Positions 26,798 to 35,498 of a DNA stretch of 64,000 nt are shown one piece after another. The stretch lies in the NCBI RefSeq assembly GCF_042677945.1, contig NZ_JBHUDN010000001.1. One strand, 5' to 3'. The position numbers were made by a program, and so were the translations under genes. The notes below the pieces were generated by a model. It made no database searches and had not been told where the DNA came from. It worked only from the letters and a program-made list of their open reading frames with translations. Positions within the stretch are counted from its first letter, which is position 1, and the number at the start of each line of letters is the position of its first letter. This DNA is from Haloplanus litoreus. Its GTDB lineage: Archaea; Halobacteriota; Halobacteria; Halobacteriales; Haloferacaceae.

Positions 26798-28051
26798 TTA
26801 CTCGTAGACAGGGAACTCGGCACAGAGGCGGTCGACTTCGGCCTGTACCTCGCTCGCCACGTCGGGGTCGTCCGGGGCGTTCAGTCGCTCGACGATCAGT
26901 TCGCCCACCGTCTCCATGGCGTCGGGGTCGAAGCCGCGGGTGGTGAGCGCCGGCGTCCCGACGCGGACCCCGCTGGTGACGAAGGGTGACCGGGTCTCGC
27001 CCGGCACCGTGTTCTTGTTCACCGTGATGCCCACGTCGTCGAGGGCGTCCTCGGCGTCCTCGCCCGTGAGGTCCGGGTGGGAGTCCCGCAGGTCCAACAG
27101 GAGGAGGTGCTTGTCGGTGCCGCCGGAGACGGGCGTGATGCCCGCGTCCTGGAACACGTCAGCCAGCGTCTTCGCGTTCTCGACGACCCGTTCGGCGTAC
27201 TCGGCGAACTCGGGTTCGAGCGCCTCGCCGAAGCCGACGGCCTTGCCCGCGATGTTGTGCATCAGGGGACCGCCCTGTCCGCCGGGGAAGATGGCCTTGT
27301 CCACCGCCTCGGCGTGTTCGTCGGTCGTCATGATCATCCCGCCGCGACCGGCGCGGATGGTCTTGTGCGTACTGCCGGTGACGAAGTCGGCGTCGCCGAC
27401 GGGGTTGACGTGGACGCCCGCCGCCACGAGTCCGGTGACGTGGGCGATGTCCGCGAGGTGGTAGGCGCCGACGTCGTCGGCGATGGTCGAGAGGCGTTCG
27501 AAGTCGAACTCGCGGGGGTAGGCGGAGGAGCCGCTGACGATCATGTCGGGGTCGAACTCGGCGGCCTGGTCGGCCACCTCGTCGTAGTCGATGTAGCCCG
27601 TCTCGGGGTCGACACCGTACTGTTCGACGTCGTAGAGCTGTCCGGAGAAGTTGACGTGGTGGCCGTGGCTCAGGTGTCCCCCGTGGTTCAGGTCGAGCGA
27701 GAGGATGCGGTCGCCCGGCTCCAGCACGGCGAAGTAGACGCCCATGTTCGCCTGCGTCCCGCTGTGCGGCTGGACGTTGACGTGCTCGGCGCCGTAGAGC
27801 TGTTTCGCCCGCTCGATGGCCAGGTTCTCGACGGTGTCCATGTGCTCACAGCCGCCGTAGTACCGTTCCCCGGGGTAGCCCTCCGCGTACTTGTTCGTCA
27901 TGACACTCCCCTGGGCCTCCATGACTGCCTCGGAGACGTGATTCTCCGAGGCGATCATCTCGAGGTTGTTCTCCTGCCTGCGCTCCTCGCCGGCGATGGC
28001 TTCGGCGACCGCAGGATCGGTGTCTCGCAGGTGTGAATGGCTCGATGTCAC
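26798..28051 (-). CDS. glyA: Serine hydroxymethyltransferase
   Basis: Interconverts serine and glycine with a folate/pterin one-carbon carrier; PLP enzyme. Active-site lysine lies in GSTHKTIRAGRGG. Conserved MIASENHVSEAV, ANMGVYFAVLEPGD and the SHGHHVNFSG region are present. The frame is open upstream to 28099, but the extension is hydrophobic and unlike the family. The GTG at 28051 gives SSHSHLRDTDPAVAEAI, matches archaeal SHMT N-termini, and lies 28 nt from a TATA box. Length from there is 417 residues. Two identical 10-mers flank the promoter. Confidence 0.93.
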   Translation of the reverse strand: MTSSHSHLRDTDPAVAEAIAGEERRQENNLEMIASENHVSEAVMEAQGSVMTNKYAEGYPGERYYGGCEHMDTVENLAIERAKQLYGAEHVNVQPHSGTQANMGVYFAVLEPGDRILSLDLNHGGHLSHGHHVNFSGQLYDVEQYGVDPETGYIDYDEVADQAAEFDPDMIVSGSSAYPREFDFERLSTIADDVGAYHLADIAHVTGLVAAGVHVNPVGDADFVTGSTHKTIRAGRGGMIMTTDEHAEAVDKAIFPGGQGGPLMHNIAGKAVGFGEALEPEFAEYAERVVENAKTLADVFQDAGITPVSGGTDKHLLLLDLRDSHPDLTGEDAEDALDDVGITVNKNTVPGETRSPFVTSGVRVGTPALTTRGFDPDAMETVGELIVERLNAPDDPDVASEVQAEVDRLCAEFPVYE

Positions 28052-28059
28052 GATTCGAA

Positions 28060-28099
28060 TCAGGACCAACACCCAGTTAAGTAGCGGGGTCAGGACCAA
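28060..28099 (-). promoter_or_regulatory. glyA promoter: TATA box flanked by two direct repeats
   Basis: The TATA box (minus-strand ACTTAAC, 28076-28082) is centred 28 nt before the GTG. The 10-mer TCAGGACCAA occurs at 28060-28069 and again at 28090-28099, exactly 30 bp apart and symmetric about the TATA box. Copies on the same DNA face on both sides of the TATA box suggest a regulator that controls access of TBP/TFB. Confidence 0.5.
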
Positions 28100-28153
28100 A
28101 ACCTGCTTACATCACGCGGGACCGTCGGACCCCGATTCGTCCGCGCTCGTGGC

Positions 28154-29620
28154 TTACAGGTCGCGCCACGACAGCCGCGGGTTCCGCGCGGCCGACGCCT
28201 GATCGATCCGCCGGGCCGTGGTCGTCGTCGGCGCCTCCGCCAGTTCCGCGGGGCCCGTCGCCGCCACCGCGTCGAACGCCGCCGCGAGGTCGTCCAGTCT
28301 CGCCTTCGACTCCGTCTCCGTCGGCTCCGTCATCAGCGCCTCGTCGACGATTTCCGGCCACTTCGTCGTCGGCGGGTGGACGCCGTGGTCCAGCATCGCC
28401 TTCGCCACGTCCGCGGCGTCTTCGTCCGCGCTCGCCACGAACTCGTGGTGGAACGGCCCGTAGGGTACCTCGTACTCGATCCGCGAGGCGAGGTAGTTGG
28501 CGTTCAGCACGGCCGTCTCGCTGATGCGCTCTAGACCGTCGTCGCCGTGCCGCAGGATGTAGGCGTAGGCTTTCACCAGCACCAGCCAGTTGCCCACGAA
28601 CTCGTGGACGCGCCCGATGCTGCGGTCGGGTTCGTAGGTTTCGTAGTCGCCGTCGACTTCGCGGACCTGCGGGGTGGGGAGGAACGGTGCGAGGTCGGCG
28701 ACGACGCCGATGGGCCCCTGTCCCGGGCCGCCGCCACCGTGCGGCGTCGCGAACGTCTTGTGCAGGTTGAAGTGCATGATGTCGAAGCCCATGTCGCCCG
28801 GCCGGGCCTTCCCGAGCAGGGAGTTGAGGTTCGCACCGTCGTAGTAGAGCAGGCCACCGGCGTCGTGGACGATTTCCGCGATGGCCTCGATGTCGCGTTC
28901 GAACAGCCCCAGCGTGTTGGGGTTGGTGAGCATGAGGAGCGCCGTGTCCTCGCCGGCCGCCGCCTCCAGTGCGTCGACTTCGACGCGCCCGTCCTCGTTC
29001 GAGGGGAGTTCGACCACGTCGTAGCCCGCCATGGCGGCGCTCGCGAAGTTGGTGCCGTGGGCCGACTCGGGGACGATCACCTCGCTCCGCGATCCGTCCC
29101 CCTGTTCCTCGTGGTAGGCTTTCGCCACCTGGATGCCCGTGAACTCGCCGGCGGCGCCCGCCGGCGGCTGGAGGGTCACCGCGTCCATCCCGCCGATGGC
29201 GCCGAGCGTCTCCTGTAGTTCGTACAGCAGGCGCAGGATGCCCTGTTTGTCCTCGTCGCTCCGGAGGGGGTGGACACGATTGCCCCGGTGGGCCGCCACG
29301 TCCTCGGTGAACGCGGGGTTGTACTTCATCGTACACGACCCCAGCGGGATCGGCCCGGAGTCGATGCCGTAGTTCATCTGTGAGAGTCGGGTGTAGTGAC
29401 GGGTCACCTCCGGTTCCGCGAGGTCGGGCAGTTCGAGTTCGTCCCGAGTCAGGTCGTCCGGGAGCGACGACTCCACGGAGACGGTGTCGGTGCTCTTCTC
29501 GTTCAGGAGCGGTTCGTACTGCCCGCCCGCGTACCACCGCGTCTGCTGGTGGGGGGCGTCCGTCTCCGCCTCGCCGTCGGTCGACTCCCCGTTCGCGCGC
29601 TCGTGGTGCTCTTGGCTCAT
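28154..29620 (-). CDS. gcvPB: Glycine decarboxylase P-protein subunit 2
   Basis: C-terminal half of the split, archaeal-type P-protein (488 residues). It carries the PLP lysine in HFNLHKTFATPHGGGGPG. Other P-protein motifs are GSCTMKYNP, HGTNFASAAMAGYD and YYDGANLN. The N-terminus has about 25 disordered acidic residues. Together with GcvPA it decarboxylates glycine and transfers aminomethyl to the H-protein. The ATG overlaps the gcvPA stop by 4 bp. No gcvT or gcvH is seen in the window. Confidence 0.95.
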   Translation of the reverse strand: MSQEHHERANGESTDGEAETDAPHQQTRWYAGGQYEPLLNEKSTDTVSVESSLPDDLTRDELELPDLAEPEVTRHYTRLSQMNYGIDSGPIPLGSCTMKYNPAFTEDVAAHRGNRVHPLRSDEDKQGILRLLYELQETLGAIGGMDAVTLQPPAGAAGEFTGIQVAKAYHEEQGDGSRSEVIVPESAHGTNFASAAMAGYDVVELPSNEDGRVEVDALEAAAGEDTALLMLTNPNTLGLFERDIEAIAEIVHDAGGLLYYDGANLNSLLGKARPGDMGFDIMHFNLHKTFATPHGGGGPGQGPIGVVADLAPFLPTPQVREVDGDYETYEPDRSIGRVHEFVGNWLVLVKAYAYILRHGDDGLERISETAVLNANYLASRIEYEVPYGPFHHEFVASADEDAADVAKAMLDHGVHPPTTKWPEIVDEALMTEPTETESKARLDDLAAAFDAVAATGPAELAEAPTTTTARRIDQASAARNPRLSWRDL

Positions 29621-30945
29621 GCGGCACCTCCGTAGCCCGCGAGGGCGTCGATCAGTTCGTCCACCCGTGCCCGATTGGTGTCGGTCACACAGACCGCCAG
29701 TCGGTCCTCACCGCCGTCGTCGACGGCGCGGACTGCGAGGCCCGCGTGTCGACAGTGGTCGACCACGTCGGCCGCCGGGGCGTCCGTATCGATCAGCGCC
29801 TCGCGGAAGTGGTGGCCGTCGTGGACGGGCGCGTCGAAGCCGTCGAGTTCGTCGATCCGGGCGCAGGTCTCGGCGATGCCGGTCACGCACTCCTCGGCCA
29901 GATCGGTCAACCCATCGGGACCCAGCCACGCCGCGTGGATGGCCGCTCGGAGCGCCAGCCACGCCTGGTTGGTACAGATGTTCGAGGTGGCTCGCTCCCG
30001 GCGGATGTGCTGTTCGCGGGTCTGGAGCGTCAGCGTGTACGCGCGGTTGCCCGCGTCGTCCTCGCCGGCGCCGACGAGGCGACCCGGCACTTGTCGGAGG
30101 AACTCCTCGCGACACGCGAACAGGCCGAGGCCCATACCGTACGTCGTCGGCAGGCCGAGGACGCCGGCGTCGCCGACCACCACGTCCGCTCCGTAGGCCG
30201 CCGGCGGTTCGAGCACCGACAGGGCAACGGCGTCCGATCCGACACAGAACAGGGCGCCGTGGTCGTCGGCGACGTCGCTCACGGCGTCGAGGTCCGGTTC
30301 GACGACGCCCCACGCGTTCGGCGTCGCGGCGTACACCAGCGAGACGTCGTCGTCGACGGCGGCGGCGAGGCCGTCCACGTCGACCGTCCCCTCGCTCGTC
30401 GGGTAGGTGTCGACCGTGATGTCCGGCCCGTCGGTGTAGTTGTCGAGCACCGACCGCACGCGCGCCGGCAGATTCTCGGGAACCAGCACTCGGTCGCCGT
30501 CGGTCGCCCGCACCCGGTCGGCGAGCAGGACCGCCTCACCGAGCGCCGTCGAGCGGTCGTACATCGAACAGTTGGCGACGCCGAGTCCCGTCAGTTCGAC
30601 GACGAGCGACTGGAACTCGAAGAGCGCCTGAAGGAACCCCTGCGTGATCTCGGGCTGGTACTGCGTGTAACTCGTCAGGAACTCCCCGCGAAGGGAGAGG
30701 TGATCGACCACGGAGGGGACGTAGTGGTCGTAGTGACCGCCGCCGAGAAACTCGGTCAGGTCGGCCGACTCCTCGAGGATACCCTCGACGGCCGCCCGCG
30801 TTCCCCGCTCCGAGTGTGCCTCGATTCCGTAGTCGTCGTCGAATCGGAGCGAATCGGGGATGTCGAACAGGTCGTCGGGGTCCGATACCCCGACTGCGTC
30901 GAGCATCTCCGACCGTTCCGCTTCGGAGTGAGTCACGTACGGCAT
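29617..30945 (-). CDS. gcvPA: Glycine decarboxylase P-protein subunit 1
   Basis: N-terminal half of the split P-protein (442 residues), with signature segments MPYVTHSEAERSEML, FLGGGHYDHYVPSVVDHL, TSYTQYQPEITQGFLQALFE and SNICTNQAWLALRAAIH. It pairs with GcvPB to form the decarboxylase. It is the first gene of a coupled gcvPA-gcvPB operon, driven by a strong TATATA-type promoter 30 nt upstream. Downstream genes glyA and lpdA have their own promoters. Confidence 0.95.
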   Translation of the reverse strand: MPYVTHSEAERSEMLDAVGVSDPDDLFDIPDSLRFDDDYGIEAHSERGTRAAVEGILEESADLTEFLGGGHYDHYVPSVVDHLSLRGEFLTSYTQYQPEITQGFLQALFEFQSLVVELTGLGVANCSMYDRSTALGEAVLLADRVRATDGDRVLVPENLPARVRSVLDNYTDGPDITVDTYPTSEGTVDVDGLAAAVDDDVSLVYAATPNAWGVVEPDLDAVSDVADDHGALFCVGSDAVALSVLEPPAAYGADVVVGDAGVLGLPTTYGMGLGLFACREEFLRQVPGRLVGAGEDDAGNRAYTLTLQTREQHIRRERATSNICTNQAWLALRAAIHAAWLGPDGLTDLAEECVTGIAETCARIDELDGFDAPVHDGHHFREALIDTDAPAADVVDHCRHAGLAVRAVDDGGEDRLAVCVTDTNRARVDELIDALAGYGGAA

Positions 30946-30971
30946 GTTACTCGGACTCGGGGCGCTCGACG

Positions 30972-30979
30972 TATATATT
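30972..30979 (-). promoter_or_regulatory. TATA box of the gcvPAB operon
   Basis: Minus-strand AATATATA, centred 30 nt before the gcvPA ATG. One of the best TATA matches in the window. Confidence 0.65.
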
Positions 30980-31017
30980 CGGCGTTGTCGGGCTTTCTAC
31001 TCGGTCGATCATGTGGA

Positions 31018-32205
31018 TCACTCCGCGGTCTGGACCCGCCCGTCGAACGCCCGTTCCAGGATGCCCGCCAGGTCGTCGGCGTCGGTCGCACGGGGGTTGC
31101 CCGTGAGGCTCCCGTCGCGGGTTGCCTGCTCCGCGAGCTGGGGAATGGCCTCCCGTTCGGCCGCCGTCTCGGCCAGCGTCTCCGGGATGCGCACGTCTGC
31201 TGCGAGTCGTCGCACCGCCTGAACCGCCTTCCTAGCCTCCGTCCGCACCGGTTTCGACGGATCCACGTCCTCGCCGAGAGCCGCTGCCACCGTCACCATC
31301 TTCTCCGGCACCTGCGGGAGGTTGTACTCCATCACGTAGGGCAGGAGGATGGCGTTCGCGAGGCCATGCGGGACGCCGAAGGTGCCGCCGACCTGGTGGG
31401 AGATGGCGTGGACGGCGCCGAGGCCGGCCCCGTTGAACGCCATACCCGCCTGCGAACTCGCTCGTGCCATCTTCGACAGCGCCTCCCGGTCGCCGCCGCG
31501 GTACTCCACCGCGCGCGGCAGGTACTCGCCCACCTTTTCCATGGCGTCGCGGGCGAGTGCGGAGGTCTGACTCTGGGCCTTGATCGAGACGTAGGCCTCG
31601 ATGGCGTGGGTCAACACGTCCATCCCGGTCGCGGCCTTCACCGGTGCCGGCGCGCTCGCGGTCAGTTCCGGATCGACCAGCGCGAGGTCGGCGAGCAGGC
31701 TCACGTCACCGATTTCCTCCTTGATCGACGTCTCGGAGTCCTTCACGATGGTCCAGTGACCGACCTCGCTGCCCGTCCCCGCCGTCGTGGGCACGAATAC
31801 CGTCGGTGGCGTCGGGTTCGGGACGTTGCCGCTTCCCTCGAACTCCAGGATGTGGCCGTCGTTGGTGGCGAGGATGCTCGCCGCCTTCGCCGTGTCGATG
31901 GAGGATCCGCCGCCGACGCCCATCATCAGATCCGCGTCGGCCGCCTCGTACGCCTCCGCGGCCTCGTGGACCACCACGTCCGTCGGATCGGGCTGTACCC
32001 CATCGAAGACGTGGTACGTGCGCCCGGACGCCTCGATGGCGTCGAGCAGCGGGTCGAGGACGCCCGCCGCACGGACCCCCTCGTCGGTGACGATCAGGGG
32101 GGTCTCGACGTCGAATTCGTCGAGATACGCTCCGATCTCCGTCGCCGTGCCCCAGCCGAAGAGAACTCGGTTCGGGACGTTCCACATCTGGTGAGTCGTT
32201 GTCAT
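31018..32205 (-). CDS. Iron-containing alcohol dehydrogenase
   Basis: Group III alcohol/aldehyde reductase of 395 residues. The NAD motif is GVGGGSSIDTAK, the conserved block is PTTAGTGSEVG, and metal ligands are in HAISHQVGGTFGVPHGLAN. Substrate unknown; in this block it could oxidise an amino alcohol or reduce an aldehyde. The conventional start MTTTHQMWNV at 32205 is used. A TATA-like TTAACT near 32353-32361 would place transcription start near 32330, so an N-terminal extension from ATG 32307 (MTHTAADATDG) is possible but looks disordered. Confidence 0.88.
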   Translation of the reverse strand: MTTTHQMWNVPNRVLFGWGTATEIGAYLDEFDVETPLIVTDEGVRAAGVLDPLLDAIEASGRTYHVFDGVQPDPTDVVVHEAAEAYEAADADLMMGVGGGSSIDTAKAASILATNDGHILEFEGSGNVPNPTPPTVFVPTTAGTGSEVGHWTIVKDSETSIKEEIGDVSLLADLALVDPELTASAPAPVKAATGMDVLTHAIEAYVSIKAQSQTSALARDAMEKVGEYLPRAVEYRGGDREALSKMARASSQAGMAFNGAGLGAVHAISHQVGGTFGVPHGLANAILLPYVMEYNLPQVPEKMVTVAAALGEDVDPSKPVRTEARKAVQAVRRLAADVRIPETLAETAAEREAIPQLAEQATRDGSLTGNPRATDADDLAGILERAFDGRVQTAE

Positions 32206-32371
32206 AATATTCTGGGTGTCCTTGTCATCGGTCCGACGCCGGGGCCGCCTGGTCGTGCGACCGGACGGTTCTCCACCGTCGGTGGCGTCGGCCGCCGTGT
32301 GTGTCATACGTTCCCGCTTTCGCGCATGGCCGTTGTGTCCCACATCGCCGGGCAGTTAAGTCGACCCTCGG

Positions 32372-33886
32372 CTACGCCTCCTCGTCCAGCGGATAGATGG
32401 GCCGAGGGACGTGTTCGTAGTCGAACGCCGAGAGGTCCGGACTACACAGTCCCGGCGTCGCCACCTCTCGGATCGCTCCGACCAACGGGGCGAAGCCGGC
32501 CCGGTAGTGGACGGTGCTTTTGAGGACCAGCACTCCCTCCCGTTCGGGCGTGATCCCCTGGCTCCGGAACGCCTCCGGGTCGTACGGCTGCTGTCGGTGA
32601 GAGCCGACGAGCACCTCCACTCCGTCGATTTCGAGGAGCGCCGTTCGCCCGAACGACACCTGCAACCCGGTCGACATCGGTCCACGGTTGCGGTAGTTCC
32701 CGTCCGACAGCAGGCACACCCGTCCGGTCACGTCGAGGGGGTCGCCGTTGGCCTCGGTGTGCCCGCCGAGCGACACCGAGACCCGTTCGCCGACGCCCGC
32801 CTCGACCGCCGCGTCGACGGCCGCGGGGTCGTAAATCGTCGCCACGGCCGCGTCCTGGACCCCCGCGTCGAGCAACGCCGACAGCAACACCGTCCCGTCC
32901 TGTGCGCCCCCGCCCCCCGGGTTGTCCGAAATGTCCGCAAGCAGGAGGGGGTCGTCGGCGTCCCAGTCCGCCGCCTCCGCCGCCGCCTCGACGCTCGTGT
33001 ACGCGCGGTCGAACTCCGCACGGCGCTCGTACGCCTCGTCTGCCAGCGCCCGACAGGTCGCGCGCACGTCGTCGGCGCGGGTTCGGTCCGCGACGCCGAC
33101 GACGGAGAAGCCGGCGTGGTCCACGTCGGCGTAAGCGAACCCCCCGAAGACGGACACGTCCGGGACCTCGTCCCCCTCGGCGTCGGCCGCCGCCGCCAGC
33201 AGCGACCGCATCGGCTCCTCCTCGGTACGGAGTTCCGGCAGGGGCGGCAGGAGCGGTGCCCGTTCGACCACGACTTCGGGGTCGAGGTCGCCGGACAGCG
33301 TCGCGGCCATCGCCCGCGCCGCCGTCTCGCCCGTGTCGCCGATGTCGACGTGTGGGTAGGTGTCGTAGCCGAACAGGCCGTCCGCGGCCGTGACCATCCG
33401 GTCCGAGATGTTTCCGTGCAGGTCGAGCGACGCCATCACCGGCACGTCGTTGCCGACCGCGCGACGGACGCGTTCGAGGATGTAGCCGTCGCCGTCACCG
33501 GAGCGGATCCAGTTGCCCGAGGAGTGCGGTTCCTCGTCGTCCTGGACGCCGTCGCTCACCATCGCGCCGTGGAGGGCGAGCAACACGCCGTCGGGGTCCG
33601 CCGCCTCGACGCCCGTCAGGACCTCCTCCAGCAGCGTCGACCGCGCGTCCGCGGTGACCGTCCCGCCCGGCGTCGCGTCCGCGGCGACGGTCGACACCAC
33701 GTCCCAGTCCTCGTCGCTCGCGACCCGGAGGAAGCCGCCGACGGCGGTGTTCGTCCCCGCCAGGCCGTCGACGACGGCGTCGCCGTAGTGTAGCGACGCG
33801 TCGGCGAACTCCGCCATCCCCGTCGGTAGCGACGAGAACGTGTTCGTCTCGTGTTCGATCTGTCCGATCAGGACCGTGTGGCTCAC
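32372..33886 (-). CDS. M81-family (MlrC/microcystinase C-like) metallopeptidase
   Basis: A 504-residue protein with the N-terminal DUF1485 motifs GQIEHETNTFS, LDLHGNISDRMV and FGYDTYPHVDIGDTGE, and the C-terminal M81 motif ADISDNPGGGGAQDGT. MlrC degrades linearised microcystin peptides in bacteria; relatives act on small amide or peptide substrates, mostly unknown. It is read from a GTG that overlaps the stop of the aldehyde dehydrogenase gene (GTGA), so the two are translationally coupled. That coupling suggests hydrolysis of an amide upstream or downstream of aldehyde oxidation. Confidence 0.88.
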   Translation of the reverse strand: MSHTVLIGQIEHETNTFSSLPTGMAEFADASLHYGDAVVDGLAGTNTAVGGFLRVASDEDWDVVSTVAADATPGGTVTADARSTLLEEVLTGVEAADPDGVLLALHGAMVSDGVQDDEEPHSSGNWIRSGDGDGYILERVRRAVGNDVPVMASLDLHGNISDRMVTAADGLFGYDTYPHVDIGDTGETAARAMAATLSGDLDPEVVVERAPLLPPLPELRTEEEPMRSLLAAAADAEGDEVPDVSVFGGFAYADVDHAGFSVVGVADRTRADDVRATCRALADEAYERRAEFDRAYTSVEAAAEAADWDADDPLLLADISDNPGGGGAQDGTVLLSALLDAGVQDAAVATIYDPAAVDAAVEAGVGERVSVSLGGHTEANGDPLDVTGRVCLLSDGNYRNRGPMSTGLQVSFGRTALLEIDGVEVLVGSHRQQPYDPEAFRSQGITPEREGVLVLKSTVHYRAGFAPLVGAIREVATPGLCSPDLSAFDYEHVPRPIYPLDEEA

Positions 33887-35334
33887 TGGTAGGGGTCCTC
33901 CATCCCGTCGTGTTCGATCACGACGCTGTCGACGGTCGTGAACGCCTCGATGCCCTCGAGACCACCCTCGCGGCCGATGCCACTCTCCTTGTTGCCGCCC
34001 CAGGGACTCTGGGGCATCGACACGGGGAAGGTGTTGATGGCCACCAAGCCGTGGTCCAGACGGTCCGCCACGCGCGTGGCGTCCATCGACTCCGACCAGA
34101 CCGCCGCCGCGAGGCCGAACGGCGAGTCGTTGGCCACCTCGACGGCCTCCGCCGTCGACGAGACGGTGACGAAGCTCAACACCGGGCCGAAAATCTCCTC
34201 GCACGCGACGGTCATCGCCGGCGTCACGTCGTCGAAGACGGTCGGTTCGACGAAGTGCCCGTCGGCGAGCGCCGGATCGTCGGGCGCCCCGCCGCCGGTC
34301 AGGAGCGTCGCGCCCTCCTCGACTGCCGAGTCGACGTAATCGAGGACGTCCGCCTTCGCGTCCGCCGAGATGACCGGCCCCATGTCGGTGTCGGGATCGG
34401 TGCCCGCCCCCAGCCTGATGCGTTCGGCCTTCTCGACGACCCGCGAGACGAGTTCGTCGTGGACGTCCTCGTGGACGAGACACCGCGAGGTAGCGACGCA
34501 GTTCTGTCCGGCGTTCGAGAAGATGCCGGCGACGACGCCGCGGGCGGCGTTCTCCACGTCCGCGTCCGAGAGGACGATGGCGGGCGCCTTCCCGCCCAGT
34601 TCTACGTCCACGGACGTGACGTTGTCGGCCGCGGCTTCGAGGACGCCTTTGCCGACGCCCGTCGATCCGGTGAACGTGATGGCGTCGACGTCCGGGTTGC
34701 CGACGAGTTCCGCGCCCACCTCGCTCCCCGGACCGGGGACGACGTTGACGACGCCGTCCGGCGTCGCCTCGGCCATCACCTCGCCGACCCACATCGTCGA
34801 CAGCGGGGCCAGACTCGGCGGCTTGATGGCCAGCGTGTTGCCCGTCGCCAGCGCGCTCGCGAACCCGCGGGTGCCGAGCAGGAGGGGGTAGTTCCACGGG
34901 ACGACGTGCGCGGTGACGCCGTAGGGGCGCCGCCGGGTGTAGTTGAGGCGGTTCGGCGCCGTCGGCATCGTATCGCCGCGGACCTTATCGGCCGCACCGG
35001 CGTAGAAACGGAACTGAGCGACCGTCTCCGCCACCTCGCCCGCCGCCGTCGGGAGGGGCTTGCCCGCCTCCGCAGCCAGCAGGCGTGCGAGCGCGTCCGA
35101 CTCCGCCTCGATCCGGTCGGCGATCTCCCGGAGCGTCGTCTCGCGCTCGCCGGGGCCGGTCCGTTCCCACGCCGTCGCCGCCGCGTCCGCCGCCGCGACG
35201 GCCGCGCGGGCGTCGACCGCGTCGCCGCTCGCTACGTCACCGACCGTCGCCCCAGTGGCCGGGTTTTCGACGGTCATCGTCGCCGCCGCCCGTCGGTCCC
35301 CGTCGATCAACAGCGCGTACTCGTGAGTTTCCAT
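33883..35334 (-). CDS. NAD(P)-dependent aldehyde dehydrogenase
   Basis: A 483-residue soluble ALDH. The catalytic Cys279 is in NAGQNCVATSR and the general base Glu245 in VDVELGGKAP. The motif PWNYPLLLG and cofactor loop FTGSTGVGKG are intact, as is the C-terminal PQSPWGGNKESGIGREGG. The closest general types are betaine-aldehyde or gamma-glutamyl-gamma-aminobutyraldehyde dehydrogenases; exact specificity is uncertain. It is divergent from the glutamine-synthetase-like gene and coupled to the M81 peptidase gene. A possible TATA (GCTTAGG) is about 28 nt before the ATG. Confidence 0.93.
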   Translation of the reverse strand: METHEYALLIDGDRRAAATMTVENPATGATVGDVASGDAVDARAAVAAADAAATAWERTGPGERETTLREIADRIEAESDALARLLAAEAGKPLPTAAGEVAETVAQFRFYAGAADKVRGDTMPTAPNRLNYTRRRPYGVTAHVVPWNYPLLLGTRGFASALATGNTLAIKPPSLAPLSTMWVGEVMAEATPDGVVNVVPGPGSEVGAELVGNPDVDAITFTGSTGVGKGVLEAAADNVTSVDVELGGKAPAIVLSDADVENAARGVVAGIFSNAGQNCVATSRCLVHEDVHDELVSRVVEKAERIRLGAGTDPDTDMGPVISADAKADVLDYVDSAVEEGATLLTGGGAPDDPALADGHFVEPTVFDDVTPAMTVACEEIFGPVLSFVTVSSTAEAVEVANDSPFGLAAAVWSESMDATRVADRLDHGLVAINTFPVSMPQSPWGGNKESGIGREGGLEGIEAFTTVDSVVIEHDGMEDPYQ

Positions 35335-35498
35335 GCCGCGACTCCCCCGTCTCCGGGCCTAAGCGTTGTCCACCGAATGTGTGGTCGTTTAAGTGCGCAC
35401 GGGCGAGACGCGTCGCCGCCTCGGCCGCCGTACTTAATGTGTCGTAAGTCCCCGGGTGAATCGCTATGGGGCGGTAGCGACCTCGGTATGGTATCACA

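Noticed and set aside
26701..26810. Plus-strand ORF with an ATG 27 nt after an AT-rich box between glyA and lpdA.
   Set aside because: The AT-rich box is the lpdA promoter on the other strand, and the ORF is Arg-rich and runs antisense into glyA.
29380..32523. Very long open frame (1047 codons) on the plus strand.
   Set aside because: It is antisense to gcvPB, gcvPA and the alcohol dehydrogenase, which have clear family motifs. Long shadow frames are expected at this GC content and the translation is Arg/Val/His-rich without domains.
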